Shown here one piece after another: positions 53,400 through 63,734 of a stretch of 64,000 bases of DNA (position 1 is the first letter of the stretch; each line of letters opens with the position of its first letter). The stretch comes from Paraphotobacterium marinum (GTDB lineage Bacteria; Pseudomonadota; Gammaproteobacteria; Enterobacterales; Vibrionaceae). The notes under the pieces were generated by a model, which searched no databases, was not told the DNA's origin, and worked only from the letters and a program-made list of their open reading frames with translations. Location of the stretch: contig NZ_CP022356.1 in NCBI RefSeq assembly GCF_002216855.1, positions 62,001 to 126,000 of the forward strand. Direction: 5' to 3'. The position numbers and the translations under genes were made by a program.

Positions 53400-54188
53400 A
53401 TGAATCGTTTCAATAAAATATTTAATGAAAAGAGAAAAATTTTCGTGCCTTACTTTACTCTAGGTGATCCTAATTTAGATGATAATTTAAACATCATAAA
53501 ATCAGCTGTTGAATCCGGTGCAGATGCTTTGGAATTAGGATTTCCGTTCTCAGATCCTATTGCTGATGGCCCAACTCACCAAAAGTCTATGGAACGTTCG
53601 TTACAGTCAGGTGTAGACTTCAAAAAATGCGTAAATCAAATTCATAAAATTAGAGAAAAATATCCAGACATACCGATAAGTTTACTATTGTATTATAATA
53701 TTTTATTTCGTATTGGAGAGGAAAGTTACAGACAACTATCAGATGCTAAAGTCGATGGAATTGTTTGTGTTGATTTGCCATTTGAGGAATCTCATGAACA
53801 CCGTAAATTAATGGATAAGTATAAGCTTGGTAAAGTTCAATTAATCGGACCTAATACTTCATTAGAACGAGCTAGATTTCTTTTTAATGAATCGAATGCC
53901 TATACATATGTAATCAGTGATTACGGAACAACAGGTGCAAAAAAATCATTAAGCCAATTTACTCTTGAACGTATTAGTGAATTAAAACAAGTCTCGGATA
54001 AACCCATGATTGTCGGTTTTGGTCTCTCAACACCTGAACAAGTTGCAGAGGTTTTATCGCAAGGTGCAGATGGTGCAATTGTTGGTAGTTATCTAACTCA
54101 AAAAATTGAAAAATATCATGATCAACCAATGAAAGCACAACAAGAAATCTCTTCTTTTATTCAAGACACTAAAAAATTAATAAATTAA
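53400..54188 (+). CDS. trpA: tryptophan synthase alpha chain TrpA
   Basis: 262 residues. GADALELGFPFSDPIADGPT carries the catalytic Glu, and GIVCVDLPFEESHEHRKLM then YVISDYGTTGAKKSL and GFGLSTPEQVAEVLSQGADG complete the TIM barrel. It releases indole from indole-3-glycerol phosphate for TrpB. The last 10 codons and the terminator are duplicated at 59271-59413 on the far side of a defence island. The gene itself is complete, so it was used as an insertion site without being damaged. Confidence 0.97.
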   Translation: MNRFNKIFNEKRKIFVPYFTLGDPNLDDNLNIIKSAVESGADALELGFPFSDPIADGPTHQKSMERSLQSGVDFKKCVNQIHKIREKYPDIPISLLLYYNILFRIGEESYRQLSDAKVDGIVCVDLPFEESHEHRKLMDKYKLGKVQLIGPNTSLERARFLFNESNAYTYVISDYGTTGAKKSLSQFTLERISELKQVSDKPMIVGFGLSTPEQVAEVLSQGADGAIVGSYLTQKIEKYHDQPMKAQQEISSFIQDTKKLIN

Positions 54189-54301
54189 CTTTTTAACTAC
54201 TTTTGTTTGCTCTTGAGTTAAATCTATCTTTGTTTTTTGAATGTGACCCTAAATAAATAAAAGGGTCATTTTACTTATATCATTAACGAAAATGACATAA
54301 A
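54159..54301. repeat. direct repeat at left edge of the island (trpA 3' end plus terminator)
   Basis: It begins ATTCAAGACACTAAAA inside trpA and runs past its stop and terminator (TGACCCT / AGGGTCA stem, 54244-54268). It aligns over 143 bp with 59271-59413 at roughly 85% identity, and the GAATGTGACCCTAAATAAAT block is identical. The copies lie 5,112 bp apart and bracket the McrBC-like genes. Confidence 0.9.
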
Positions 54302-54402
54302 TTTTATATTTCTCATGAAAGCCCTACACCAACTTCTGCTAATAAAAGATCGAGTACAAGTTATATAAACTCTTTGGCTAATGCTAGTCAAAGAGTTTGA
54401 TT

Positions 54403-56244
54403 TTACATGTCAGTCGGGACTATTTTTGCCTCTTCATTCATAACCTTAATGAAAGCAGATAGATGAGTATCTAATAGCTCAACCTCTGTTGGTTTAACAA
54501 GTATGGCACTAGACTGGGGTAATAAGGGATACTCTCCATCAAGGCAATGCTTAGGAGCGACAGTCCTTACAGCTTTAAGACTTCGAGCGTGGGGAAACAA
54601 TAAAAGTAATAAACTTACTGGTGAAACACCTAGTCGACCACTTGAGTTTACTTGATGAATATTCAATAGGTATTTTCGGGTTAGAGCATCGATATCATAT
54701 TGCTTTATTTTTGATTCATCTTTGTATTTGCAGTCCAAAATTACCGTAGCAGGTTTTGCCCATTGTTGAGATTGAATTTTTAGAACAAAGTCAGGGCAAA
54801 AATGATGCAAACCATATTCATTTCTTCTGGAATTACTCGTATCAACAAGATCACCTATGGAGCTATTATGTGAGAATGGGTAAATTTTAGGTTCATAAAA
54901 TAGCTCCACTAAAAACAGGCTACTCTTAAACCTGAAATAGTTGTTCACTTCGCCTTGAGGACGTTCTTTTTGAACCCCTCCAAATGGATGATACTCAGCA
55001 TGTTCTCTATAAGCCTGCTCTGTTAATTCAACGTCAAAACACTTCTTAATAGACTCATGAAGCAGTATCAATGTAGACATTTCATATACGATAGATAAGT
55101 TTTTTAAACCCAAGAGTAAACTTGTACCTTCAAAACTGGGAGATGGCGCTTTATAACACTTCTCTATTAGTTCGAAGGTGTTTCTGTAGTGTGGGTGTCT
55201 AGCGACATATGATGTAACTCTCGGCTGTATTCCTGGGATTAAACTTGCAGGAAGCTTAGATTTAAAAACTCTTTTGAGCTGTTCAATATCCATCATTAGA
55301 GAATCTATTTGATTGACCTTATGAGTTAGAGCCATTTGGGCGAAATTTCTCATAGTATGATCAAATCTGACATACTCCAGGTCAACAATGCCATCACCAT
55401 GACTCAGCGTTTCAACGTTATACTGCTCTTTAATGTCGATGAGAAAAAGCATCATGTTATACAAGAAAGTATGGAGCACCTGATTTTCAAAAACATCCCA
55501 TTCCTTTACGATACTTTCCTTTGGCAATGCATCAAGGCGATAACCTCGATTGTTATATACTAAATTTGCTTCATCAACGCTCGCAGGTGTGAGTTTATCT
55601 AGATTATTCAATACCCAATGAACAGAGTCTGGACCAGTAGGTTGTCCTCGCTCTGTCATCTCCATCTCTGGCTTCCAGTTATACTTATGCTCCCGCATAA
55701 AAGTAGGTAATGACTTTGAAAGGTACGTAATAGCGTTTTGAATTATATCTAAGCGACTAAAGTTAAATTTCTGGGAATCATCAAAACCCACGGATAATTT
55801 ACTTCTAGAGAAGCAGATAGATATCGCATCATCTAACTTTGACGTTATATGATTTAACATCTCATTTGCTAGCTTTGCATTAGCCCGTCTTGCTAAGATA
55901 TTAACTGTATGACTTGAGTGTGTGTTAGATGTATGCTCAAAAAATAAACTAATCTCACTCTCCCCAAAAAAGTTATAAAAATAACGAGAAGAATGTGATT
56001 CTAAAGAATCAATGGACTCAAATACTCGATACCCGCCATTATAGTGACTGAATTTAAACTCAACAGGTATATCCGAAATCACAACATAAGGCTTGCCAAA
56101 CTTGTGAAACTCTGTATCCTTAACCGATACAGAAAATCTGATATTACTGGTTTCTCGTATACTTATTCGACTCTCCTGATCTAAAGCAAGGTCATACCGT
56201 TCTTTACTTTCCTCGTAAAAAACATCGAGATACCACTCACTCAT
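54403..56244 (-). CDS. McrC-like nuclease subunit (DUF2357 plus PD-(D/E)XK)
   Basis: 613 residues. An N-terminal DUF2357-like region (about 1-260) precedes the helical hub FENQVLHTFLYNMMLFLIDI, and the C-terminal third is a PD-(D/E)XK nuclease: HFCPDFVLKI (P484-D485), then VILDCKYK (D504-x-K506) and a Gln/Tyr helix (KQYDIDALTRKYLL). In McrBC-type systems this subunit binds the AAA+ ring and cuts DNA. Its ATG overlaps the McrB stop (ATGA), so the pair is coupled. Catalytic residues look intact. Confidence 0.85.
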   Translation of the reverse strand: MSEWYLDVFYEESKERYDLALDQESRISIRETSNIRFSVSVKDTEFHKFGKPYVVISDIPVEFKFSHYNGGYRVFESIDSLESHSSRYFYNFFGESEISLFFEHTSNTHSSHTVNILARRANAKLANEMLNHITSKLDDAISICFSRSKLSVGFDDSQKFNFSRLDIIQNAITYLSKSLPTFMREHKYNWKPEMEMTERGQPTGPDSVHWVLNNLDKLTPASVDEANLVYNNRGYRLDALPKESIVKEWDVFENQVLHTFLYNMMLFLIDIKEQYNVETLSHGDGIVDLEYVRFDHTMRNFAQMALTHKVNQIDSLMMDIEQLKRVFKSKLPASLIPGIQPRVTSYVARHPHYRNTFELIEKCYKAPSPSFEGTSLLLGLKNLSIVYEMSTLILLHESIKKCFDVELTEQAYREHAEYHPFGGVQKERPQGEVNNYFRFKSSLFLVELFYEPKIYPFSHNSSIGDLVDTSNSRRNEYGLHHFCPDFVLKIQSQQWAKPATVILDCKYKDESKIKQYDIDALTRKYLLNIHQVNSSGRLGVSPVSLLLLLFPHARSLKAVRTVAPKHCLDGEYPLLPQSSAILVKPTEVELLDTHLSAFIKVMNEEAKIVPTDM

Positions 56245-58784
56245 AGGTTAAAGCCATATGTGAACATATTCTGGTCTCCATTCCTTATTATTTTATGCAG
56301 CATTTTATGTGAAATTTCCATCTCATCAGGAATACAGGACTTAAGTTGCTCTAATCGTGTACCAAAATTTTTGCCATAGCCGTTTAAAAGGGGAATTATA
56401 TGTTGACTCACCGCGTAATCCAAAGCCACAAACCTATTATCAATGTACATTGATGAGGTAACGTTGTGATATGCTCGAATAGCTTTAACCTTACGGAACG
56501 AAACATTTACTGCGGAGCCAAATTCTGCCTTATCATCTCTAAGAGTATCTACAATCTCTTTTAGAGTAAGCTCAATCTCCTGAGGTAGAACAAGTGATTT
56601 AGGAGCAAAAGCTTCTATAAATGCTTTACCTGAAATTGGAATAATATCTGAGTCATCTAAACTTACTGGCGTACCTAATGACAAATCATAGTCAGGTTCA
56701 ATCTCATCGAAGCTAATAATCGCTGCTCGATCTAACATTCTTGGAGTTAAAGGTTGTACAGACTCATCATTATTAATAGTGCCCAAAAAACGCAAATAAT
56801 GCGGGACTTCCAGATATGGTGCCTCTTGATCTCCTGTCGCGATAGTTCGTTTAGACTCTGGATCAGACATTTCTAAGAATGGACTGAAATAGTGTTCTGG
56901 TTGACTTAGATTGAACTCATCAAGTAGGCAAATTGCTGGTGCACCATTTATACTGTCTTTAGATTCTTTGTGAAGCTGCGTCAAAAGCTCATAAAGTCCA
57001 GTTGCAGCAGGGTTAAATGAACAAGAAAGTGCATTGTAAAAACCTAAAATATCTTTAGAGCTAGTCCATCCTCTTGCTACAGGAATATTCAGTAATCGGT
57101 TTTGCAAGCCCAAACTCGTTCCTAACATTTTAGCTAAAGACGTTTTACCCGTTCCTGGGCGACCAGAGAATAACGTAAATTGAGATTGTGCAAGAGTCGT
57201 AAGTATATTGGTAACAGTGTTGTAATCTGTTTTACGACCTAACTTATTTAATCTATCTAGTGTACGGTCAATAAGTTCTTCTCGAAAATCATCTAAATTA
57301 TCTAACTTAGTCGATAGGGTTTGTATGTTATAGCTAACGGACTCTCGTTTTTTTCTCGGAGCGATACCCGATAATGCATCAACATCGGGCTTTAATTTTA
57401 ACAACCTTGCCGTTAAGCTTTCATTGGATTCTTTCAACTTTTTTTGGACTTCAACAACCTGCTCTTCCATGTCCTTTAAACGTTCTTTCGCACGGTCTTT
57501 ATCGCGGTCTAAACCTTTTATTTCGTCCTCGATAGCTTCCATTTTAGTAAACTTTCTATATTTACTTTTAAGACCAGCTATCTCAGATTGCAGATCATCT
57601 AATTCTTTCTTTTTATCTTGAATCTCTGTATCAAACTGAGCTTTATGTTTCTGAGTAAGAACTTCTAAAGCTTCATTTGAATCGCTGTTTTGAACTGCAT
57701 TTAGTTCAACTTGTTCTCGCTCTCTTTGAAGTTTTCGAATCTCTGACTCTATCTCTTCTTTCCTCGATCTTAAATTTTCGATTTCATTATGCTTGTCCTC
57801 ATACTCTTTATCTAACTGTTCAAGATAAGACTGCCTCTCTCCTTTAAATAAGTCATCAGGGTTCAAATGAATGTAGTTGTCTACAATTTGTTTTCCTGAA
57901 TCTGTTTTTAAAAAGCTATCTATCAGTTCTTTACGGTTTCCTTCCCAAGAATTTGATTTCTCTAGTGCCTCAAATAAACGTTGGAAACGTTGAGGGAACC
58001 TTCTTTGCTCGATACTGGACGCAAAAGATTTTCTAATTTGTGTAATAGTCCCTTTGTTGAAACTACGAATTTCAGAGTTTTTAGCTATCTTAGTGCCATA
58101 TGTGGATATGATTTGATCATCAGATATAAAGTCAATCAACTCAGCCGAATCAAAACATCTTTTTATATTTCCGAGTAATACAGGTTGATGGATTTTATCA
58201 TAAAGTGAGCTTATGTACTGTGGAGAAGATACTTTTCCAATGTGAAATGAAGGTGTTGTAGTATTAATAGGAGTGGTAATCGCTTTTACTTGATAGCGCT
58301 TATTTCCTTCGGAAGTTTCGGTGTTGTTGGTATACTCAAATGGACCATAAATGAAATCTTTATCTCTAAATAGTATTGATTTGGTTTGTGGCTCAGAAGT
58401 GAGCACAACTTCTGGTTCTGTAACACTAGGTAGAGGGTGATCGAAGACTTGGCAACAAGATAGTCCCTTGATATCAGAGCAGGATCCTAATCGTGTGACA
58501 TATCGGCAGTCACCATCGCGGTGTTCAAAGGAAGGAATACAATAAACTTCAAAGAGCTTATTTCCAAACTTTTCTTTAAGCTCTGAGAATTTTCCTGTGA
58601 CAAAAACCTGTTCAGTTTCACAGAACATCTTGGTGCTGTTGATTGGAGTCACTTCGTTTGGGGAGCTAACTTCAAAAAAGGCTCTTAACTTACCAACATC
58701 ACTATCCGAGTTACCATAACCTCTCTCAATTGCACAAATAACCCGTCTTTCATTCTGCTGCTGTCTTTGTATATCCATATCCAT
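56241..58784 (-). CDS. McrB-like AAA+ NTPase with coiled coil and unclassified N-terminal domain
   Basis: 847 residues. Residues about 1-310 are a soluble region with no family I recognise and several cysteines (RLGSCSDIKGLSCCQVF). About 320-465 is a long coiled coil (EQLDKEYEDKHNEIENLRSR; DRDKDRAKERLKDMEEQV). From about 535 comes the McrB-type AAA+ module: Walker A GRPGTGKT (541-548), Walker B CLLDEFN (619-625), sensor-type TINNDESVQPLTPRMLDRA with R682/R686 as likely fingers. McrB rings translocate DNA using nucleotide hydrolysis to activate McrC. Two ATGs (residues 1 and 3) are possible starts. Slightly more GC-rich than flanking core genes. Confidence 0.85.
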   Translation of the reverse strand: MDMDIQRQQQNERRVICAIERGYGNSDSDVGKLRAFFEVSSPNEVTPINSTKMFCETEQVFVTGKFSELKEKFGNKLFEVYCIPSFEHRDGDCRYVTRLGSCSDIKGLSCCQVFDHPLPSVTEPEVVLTSEPQTKSILFRDKDFIYGPFEYTNNTETSEGNKRYQVKAITTPINTTTPSFHIGKVSSPQYISSLYDKIHQPVLLGNIKRCFDSAELIDFISDDQIISTYGTKIAKNSEIRSFNKGTITQIRKSFASSIEQRRFPQRFQRLFEALEKSNSWEGNRKELIDSFLKTDSGKQIVDNYIHLNPDDLFKGERQSYLEQLDKEYEDKHNEIENLRSRKEEIESEIRKLQREREQVELNAVQNSDSNEALEVLTQKHKAQFDTEIQDKKKELDDLQSEIAGLKSKYRKFTKMEAIEDEIKGLDRDKDRAKERLKDMEEQVVEVQKKLKESNESLTARLLKLKPDVDALSGIAPRKKRESVSYNIQTLSTKLDNLDDFREELIDRTLDRLNKLGRKTDYNTVTNILTTLAQSQFTLFSGRPGTGKTSLAKMLGTSLGLQNRLLNIPVARGWTSSKDILGFYNALSCSFNPAATGLYELLTQLHKESKDSINGAPAICLLDEFNLSQPEHYFSPFLEMSDPESKRTIATGDQEAPYLEVPHYLRFLGTINNDESVQPLTPRMLDRAAIISFDEIEPDYDLSLGTPVSLDDSDIIPISGKAFIEAFAPKSLVLPQEIELTLKEIVDTLRDDKAEFGSAVNVSFRKVKAIRAYHNVTSSMYIDNRFVALDYAVSQHIIPLLNGYGKNFGTRLEQLKSCIPDEMEISHKMLHKIIRNGDQNMFTYGFNL

Positions 58785-59270
58785 CTCTATGTATTTGTAT
58801 TGGTGTCAGTTTATATAGTTAATAATTCTATTCAATACAATAAGATATGTATATAGCTAACGTCAAAAATATGAGTATTTGGTCATATTGAAATCACTAA
58901 AAGTTGAGAAATTACCTCCAAATGTAGCTAATTTGTATAGCTTTGTTGCGTAACTTGATGAAACCATACGTTATGGAAGGGTGCTATGAAAGTTTCCATT
59001 AATTAAAAAGTAAGTTCAATCCATACACCTGTGTCATAATACTCAAGAAGATATACGAAATAAAAGACTTCTAGTATCAAGTTTTAAATGCGATTCGCAA
59101 CACATAGCATTTTTAATATACGTTGAGCTGATTAAAGTGATATGCGAGGCATCGGTATTGTATTGCTCGCACGTTAAAAGGGCGTTATGTGGCAAAGAGG
59201 AAATATAGAAATTTCATTATTGGCAGAACATCTTCTTGAGGCGTGAAAATAACGGGTTGGTATTTCCTAT
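58785..59270. other. non-coding head of the defence island (486 bp)
   Basis: It contains the promoter side of the McrB-like gene and no open frame of note. Short features: an IS-end-like GCTTTGTTGCGTAAC at 58940, a GCTCGCACGTTAAAAGGGCG segment at about 59168, and an abrupt join to the trpA-terminator copy at 59271. Confidence 0.5.
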
Positions 59271-59413
59271 ATTCAAGACACTAAAAATTAATAAATTAAT
59301 TTTTTAATTACTTCTTTTGCTCTTGAGTTAAATCTATCATTATTTGTTGAATGTGACCCTAAATAAATAAAAGGGTCATTTTACTCATAACATCAACAAA
59401 AAATGATATAAAG
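59271..59413. repeat. direct repeat at right edge of the island (copy of trpA 3' end plus terminator)
   Basis: Second copy of the trpA tail and terminator (stem TGACCCT 59354-59360 / AGGGTCA 59372-59378). One A is missing in the codons after ATTCAAGACACT, so it reads IQDTKN and stops; it is not part of any gene here. The divergence from copy 1 suggests that it came with the island from another strain or species. Confidence 0.9.
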
Positions 59414-59470
59414 TGACTATTTCTAATAGAAAATAAATACAAAAAAATATTTGAAAAAAATATTATTTTA

Positions 59471-59488
59471 TATACCATACGGGGTATA
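59471..59488. promoter_or_regulatory. CsoR/CstR-like dyad before the MFS gene
   Basis: TATACC-N6-GGTATA (TATACCATACGGGGTATA) lies 22 bp before the ATG and overlaps TATAGT/ATATAA promoter-like sequence. The G4-tract within an ATACC...GGTAT dyad resembles operators of CsoR/CstR-family copper or sulfane-sulfur repressors. No such repressor is in the window. Confidence 0.45.
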
Positions 59489-59509
59489 GTATATAAAGGA
59501 GAGTGTTTT

Positions 59510-60700
59510 ATGTTTTCAAATAAGAATTTTCGCAGTTTATTTTTTTCTCAAGCTTTCTCATTATTTGGGAGTAGTCTTTCAACCATTGCAATAACTCAAC
59601 TTTTTTTTAATCTTTCAGAGAATAATGTCTCTCAAAATTTGGGGATCGTTTTAGTACTTAAAATGTGCGTTTATATTATAGGAGCCCCTTTGGTACATCA
59701 TTTTTTGAAAGTTTTTAAACAAAAAAAACTCATGTTAACTTTTGATTTGGTGAGGTTTTTTTTATTTTTGATTATGGTGTTTGTCGCTAAGTCCTGGGAA
59801 GTTTACATATTGATGATGTTTATTAATATTTGCTCTGCTGGTTTTACTCCTATTTACCAATTTCAATTATCAGAAATTTTTGACGACAAAACATATACCA
59901 AAGCAGTTTTCATTTCAAAAATTACTAATAATATTCTTACCGTATTAGCACCTGTTGTTGCTTCAATCTTATTATTGTTTATGAGCTCAAAATTATTATT
60001 TGTTATAAATAGCTTTACGTTTTTAATTTCATTTATTTTTATAAAAAATTTAGATGATAGATCAACAATCAAAAAGTCTAGAAGTGTTAGTAATGTCTTC
60101 CAGAGCATTAATATTTTTCTAAAAAATAAAAGTCTCTTAAAAGTTACAACCCTTGTTTTGATATCATCTATGTTAGGGAGTATTGTTTATATTAAAACAA
60201 TTTCATTTATTGAGAATGATTTTCATCTTTCAAAGTCATATATGTCTTTAGCAATGGCATCATATGCGTTAGGAATAGGCATCGTTTCATTTTTGGTTAC
60301 GTTAATCATCAAAGAAATAAACCCCAGAAGAGCAATGATTTTAGGTAGCGTTATATCCTTATGTGTGGTGTTATTAGATACTGTGTATTTCAATGTTTAT
60401 ATTTTATTTTTTAGTTGGTTTCTTTTTGGTTTAAGCTCAGGTTTAATTGAAGGATTTATGCAGGTCATTTTAAAAAAAGAAATTAGTGCTATAGATAGGC
60501 ATGCATATCTAGTTGGTTACTTTTCAATTTCTCATTTAGGGTGGCTAATTTCATATTTTACAGTGGGTATTCTTTTAGGTTCTATGAATCAAGAGACTTT
60601 TTTCATTACTATGTCTTTTGTTGTTTTTTCAATCTTTATTTTTTATGGAGTTATTAGTCAAAAATCATGGTTGCGTCGATATTTGATTAGTTCACTTTAA
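59510..60700 (+). CDS. MFS exporter, MFS_3/EntS-like
   Basis: 396 residues and 11-12 helices. The N-terminus NFRSLFFSQAFSLFGSSLST is the usual start of MFS_3 exporters (F-R-x-L-W-x-x-x-x-x-S-x-x-G), followed by helix-4 EVYILMMFINICSAGFTPIY and QLSEIFDDKTYTKAVFIS. AGGAGAG stands 6-7 nt before the ATG. Related proteins export siderophores, macrolides or metals; the substrate is unknown. Located just outside the right repeat of the defence island and convergent with gcvP; promoter overlaps a metal-sensor-like dyad. Confidence 0.8.
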   Translation: MFSNKNFRSLFFSQAFSLFGSSLSTIAITQLFFNLSENNVSQNLGIVLVLKMCVYIIGAPLVHHFLKVFKQKKLMLTFDLVRFFLFLIMVFVAKSWEVYILMMFINICSAGFTPIYQFQLSEIFDDKTYTKAVFISKITNNILTVLAPVVASILLLFMSSKLLFVINSFTFLISFIFIKNLDDRSTIKKSRSVSNVFQSINIFLKNKSLLKVTTLVLISSMLGSIVYIKTISFIENDFHLSKSYMSLAMASYALGIGIVSFLVTLIIKEINPRRAMILGSVISLCVVLLDTVYFNVYILFFSWFLFGLSSGLIEGFMQVILKKEISAIDRHAYLVGYFSISHLGWLISYFTVGILLGSMNQETFFITMSFVVFSIFIFYGVISQKSWLRRYLISSL

Positions 60701-60740
60701 ACAAAATATTAAAATTATATTTTTAATAAAATTTAAAAGA

Positions 60741-60768
60741 AAAAAGACCTATTATCTAGGTCTTTTTT
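60741..60768. terminator. bidirectional terminator between the MFS exporter and gcvP
   Basis: AAAAAGACCTA and TAGGTCTTTTT are perfectly complementary (11 bp) around a 5-nt loop, giving a T-run on either strand. Confidence 0.9.
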
Positions 60769-60811
60769 ATATATTTATTGACTATTAAAGTTTAAAAACA
60801 AATTGCTTTAT

Positions 60812-63670
60812 TTACTCATAGGTAGAGATATCAGGACATGTACAATAGAGATTTCTATCTCCGTAAACATTATCAACTCTATTCACTGAAGGCCAATACT
60901 TTAATAATTGTTTGCTTGGGAAACATGCTTGTTCACGAGAATAAGGATAGTTCCAGTTTTCAGTCATTAAATCTACTTGAGTATGAGGCGCATTAACTAA
61001 TGGATTGTTTTCTAAAGTGAACTTTCCACTAATAACATCCTGTATCTCATTTCTTATTTGAATCATGGCATCACAAAAACGGTCTAATTCAACTTTATCT
61101 TCTGATTCGGTCGGCTCTACCATCAATGTGCCAGCTACTGGGAATGACATCGTAGGGGCATGGAAGCCAAAATCCATGAGTCGTTTTGCTATATCTTCTT
61201 CAGAAATACCAGATTCAGATTTAATAGGTCTAATATCGATAATACACTCATGAGCTACTCGGTCATTATTACCTGTATATAAAATAGTGTAATGGTCTTT
61301 GAGTCTTTCTTTCATGTAATTAGCATTCAAAATTGCCAGCTCTGTTGCTTTTGTTAAACCAGTGTCTCCCATCATTGCAATATAAGCATATGAAATAGGT
61401 AGTATGGAAGCACTTCCAAAATTTGCTGCTGAAACCGAATAGTTTATATCATCAGATTCTTCAATACTGTTTCCAGGAAGAAAAGGAGCTAGGTGAGATT
61501 TTACGCCAATTGGACCGACACCTGGGCCACCACCTCCATGAGGAATACAAAATGTTTTGTGAAGATTCAAGTGAGAAACATCAGAGCCAATAAAACCAGG
61601 GCTAGTTAGACCGACCTGAGCATTCATGTTCGCGCCATCTAAATATACTTGGCCACCAACGGAATGAACAAGCTCACAAACCTCTGTCACAGTCTCTTCA
61701 TAAACACCATGTGTGGAAGGATAAGTAATCATGATACAAGATATGTTTTGTTGATGCTTAGCTATTTTTTCTTTCAAATCAGCAAGATCAATATTTCCAT
61801 CTTCATCACATTTCACCACAACAACTTTTAATGAAGCCATAGCTGCAGATGCAGGATTTGTTCCATGAGCCGAGCTAGGGATCAGACAAATATTACGATG
61901 TGATTCATTGTTACTTGCATGGTATCTTTGGATAGCTAATAAACCAGCATATTCACCTTGAGCACCTGAATTTGGTTGAAGTGAAAAGGCGTCATAACCT
62001 GTCACTTTGCATAACATAGACTTTAATTCATCTATTAATTCTTGATAACCCAGAACTTGTTGTGAAGGTGCAAATGGGTGAATTCTTCCAAATTCAGGCC
62101 ATGTTACTGGTATCATCTCAGTAGCAGCATTTAACTTCATGGTACAACTTCCTAGGGGTATCATTCCATGCGTTAGTGAGAAATCTTTGTTTTCCAAACT
62201 TTTCATATAACGCATTAATTTGGTTTCTGTATGATACTGATTAAATACAGGGTGTTGTAAATAATCTGAGCTTCTTCGTAAATCTTGAGGAATAAATTGT
62301 AGTACATCGTCTTGTAAATTATTTGATACCTCTTCAATGGAAGCATTTATATCAAAGACGGATAACAAGTTTTTAATATCTTGTAATGATTTTGTTTCAT
62401 CAAAACTAATTGATAAAGAGTTCGTGTTTTTTCTTAAATTAATTTTTAGATCTAAAGCTTTTTGATACAAATCTGCTGTTTGGTCATTCGTTTTAACAGT
62501 GATCGTATCGAAGAAAAAGGAGTTTTCAATCTGCCAATTATTTTTAGTGAGAAGTGTTGCAACAATAGATGTGTAATGGTGAACACGAGTTGCAATTTTC
62601 TTAATACCCTCAGGTCCATGATAAACTGCAAAAAAAGCAGCCATGTTAGCTAACAACGCCTGAGCAGTACAAATATTGGAAGTAGCTTTTTCACGTCTAA
62701 TGTGTTGCTCTCTTGTTTGCATCGCCATTCTAAGAGCTTGATTACCATGTTTATCTTTAGAAACACCAATAATTCGGCCAGGAATTGAACGTTTAAGCTT
62801 ATCTGTCGTTGCTAAAAAAGCAGCATGTGGACCGCCAAAACCCATTGGTACGCCAAATCTTTGTGAGCTACCGATGACTACATCTGCACCAAATTCGCCA
62901 GGTGGTTTTAAAAGTGCAAGAGATAACAAGTCAGTAGCGACAACCGCAATAGCTTTATTTTCATGAAGTTTATTTATATATCCGCCTAAGTGATGGATAT
63001 TACCTTGTGTACCGGGATATTGAAAAATTGCACCGAAAACATCAAAAGTATTCACTTTATCTACAGAGCCAGTAACAATTTCAATGTCTAAGTATTTTGC
63101 TCTTGTTTTGATGACGTCAATGGTTTGAGGATGGACATCATCTGCAACAAAGAAGGTGTTGCTTTTACTTTTTGCTGATCTAAATGCTAAAGTCATTGCT
63201 TCTGCAGCTGCAGTTGCTTCATCCAATAAAGAAGCATTGGATATTGACATGCCTGTTAAATCAACGACCATTTGCTGGAAATTTAATAAGGACTCTAATC
63301 TGCCTTGAGATATTTCAGGTTGATAAGGTGTGTAAGCTGTGTACCACCCAGGATTTTCAAGTACATTTCTTAATATAGGACTTGGTGTGAAAGTATCAAA
63401 ATAACCTTGTCCTACATAACTTTGGTGAATAACATTTTTTTCGGCAATTTCTTTTAATCTTTTTAGTAAACCTGCTTCACTAAGAGCCGGCTCTAATCCC
63501 ATTGGACTTTCTAAGCGAATATTTTGAGGTATAGTTTCATCAATTAAATTTTGCAAGGTAGAACTATGGACCGCTTTAAGCATATCGTTAATTTGACTTT
63601 CATCTGGTCCATTATGACGTTGTTCAAATTCATTATTGTTACATAAAGTTTCTAAAAATGTTTTATTCAT
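60812..63670 (-). CDS. gcvP: glycine dehydrogenase (decarboxylating), P protein
   Basis: 952 residues, the fused single-chain form (both halves of the alpha2beta2 type in one protein). Features: [20 protein letters not shown] at the N-terminus, [20 protein letters not shown], then in the second half [20 protein letters not shown], the PLP-binding lysine in [20 protein letters not shown] (about residue 700) and [15 protein letters not shown]. It decarboxylates glycine and hands the methylamine to the lipoylated H protein. Follows gcvH by 64 bp; gcvT is expected upstream beyond the window. Confidence 0.97.
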   Translation of the reverse strand: MNKTFLETLCNNNEFEQRHNGPDESQINDMLKAVHSSTLQNLIDETIPQNIRLESPMGLEPALSEAGLLKRLKEIAEKNVIHQSYVGQGYFDTFTPSPILRNVLENPGWYTAYTPYQPEISQGRLESLLNFQQMVVDLTGMSISNASLLDEATAAAEAMTLAFRSAKSKSNTFFVADDVHPQTIDVIKTRAKYLDIEIVTGSVDKVNTFDVFGAIFQYPGTQGNIHHLGGYINKLHENKAIAVVATDLLSLALLKPPGEFGADVVIGSSQRFGVPMGFGGPHAAFLATTDKLKRSIPGRIIGVSKDKHGNQALRMAMQTREQHIRREKATSNICTAQALLANMAAFFAVYHGPEGIKKIATRVHHYTSIVATLLTKNNWQIENSFFFDTITVKTNDQTADLYQKALDLKINLRKNTNSLSISFDETKSLQDIKNLLSVFDINASIEEVSNNLQDDVLQFIPQDLRRSSDYLQHPVFNQYHTETKLMRYMKSLENKDFSLTHGMIPLGSCTMKLNAATEMIPVTWPEFGRIHPFAPSQQVLGYQELIDELKSMLCKVTGYDAFSLQPNSGAQGEYAGLLAIQRYHASNNESHRNICLIPSSAHGTNPASAAMASLKVVVVKCDEDGNIDLADLKEKIAKHQQNISCIMITYPSTHGVYEETVTEVCELVHSVGGQVYLDGANMNAQVGLTSPGFIGSDVSHLNLHKTFCIPHGGGGPGVGPIGVKSHLAPFLPGNSIEESDDINYSVSAANFGSASILPISYAYIAMMGDTGLTKATELAILNANYMKERLKDHYTILYTGNNDRVAHECIIDIRPIKSESGISEEDIAKRLMDFGFHAPTMSFPVAGTLMVEPTESEDKVELDRFCDAMIQIRNEIQDVISGKFTLENNPLVNAPHTQVDLMTENWNYPYSREQACFPSKQLLKYWPSVNRVDNVYGDRNLYCTCPDISTYE

Positions 63671-63734
63671 TGAATATTACTCGAAAAAAATGGTAAACAA
63701 GGGCATAGTGATTTTTCACTATGCCAGGTAAATA

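Noticed and set aside
58940-58954. Insertion-sequence terminal repeat (GCTTTGTTGCGTAAC)
   Set aside because: It resembles ends of some IS5/IS6-type elements, but no matching second end or transposase was found; kept only as a note in the island head.
59168-59195. Integron attC-like site (GTTAAAAGGGCGTTATGTGG region)
   Set aside because: The GTTRRRY core does not fit, there is no paired RYYYAAC with proper spacing and no integron integrase.
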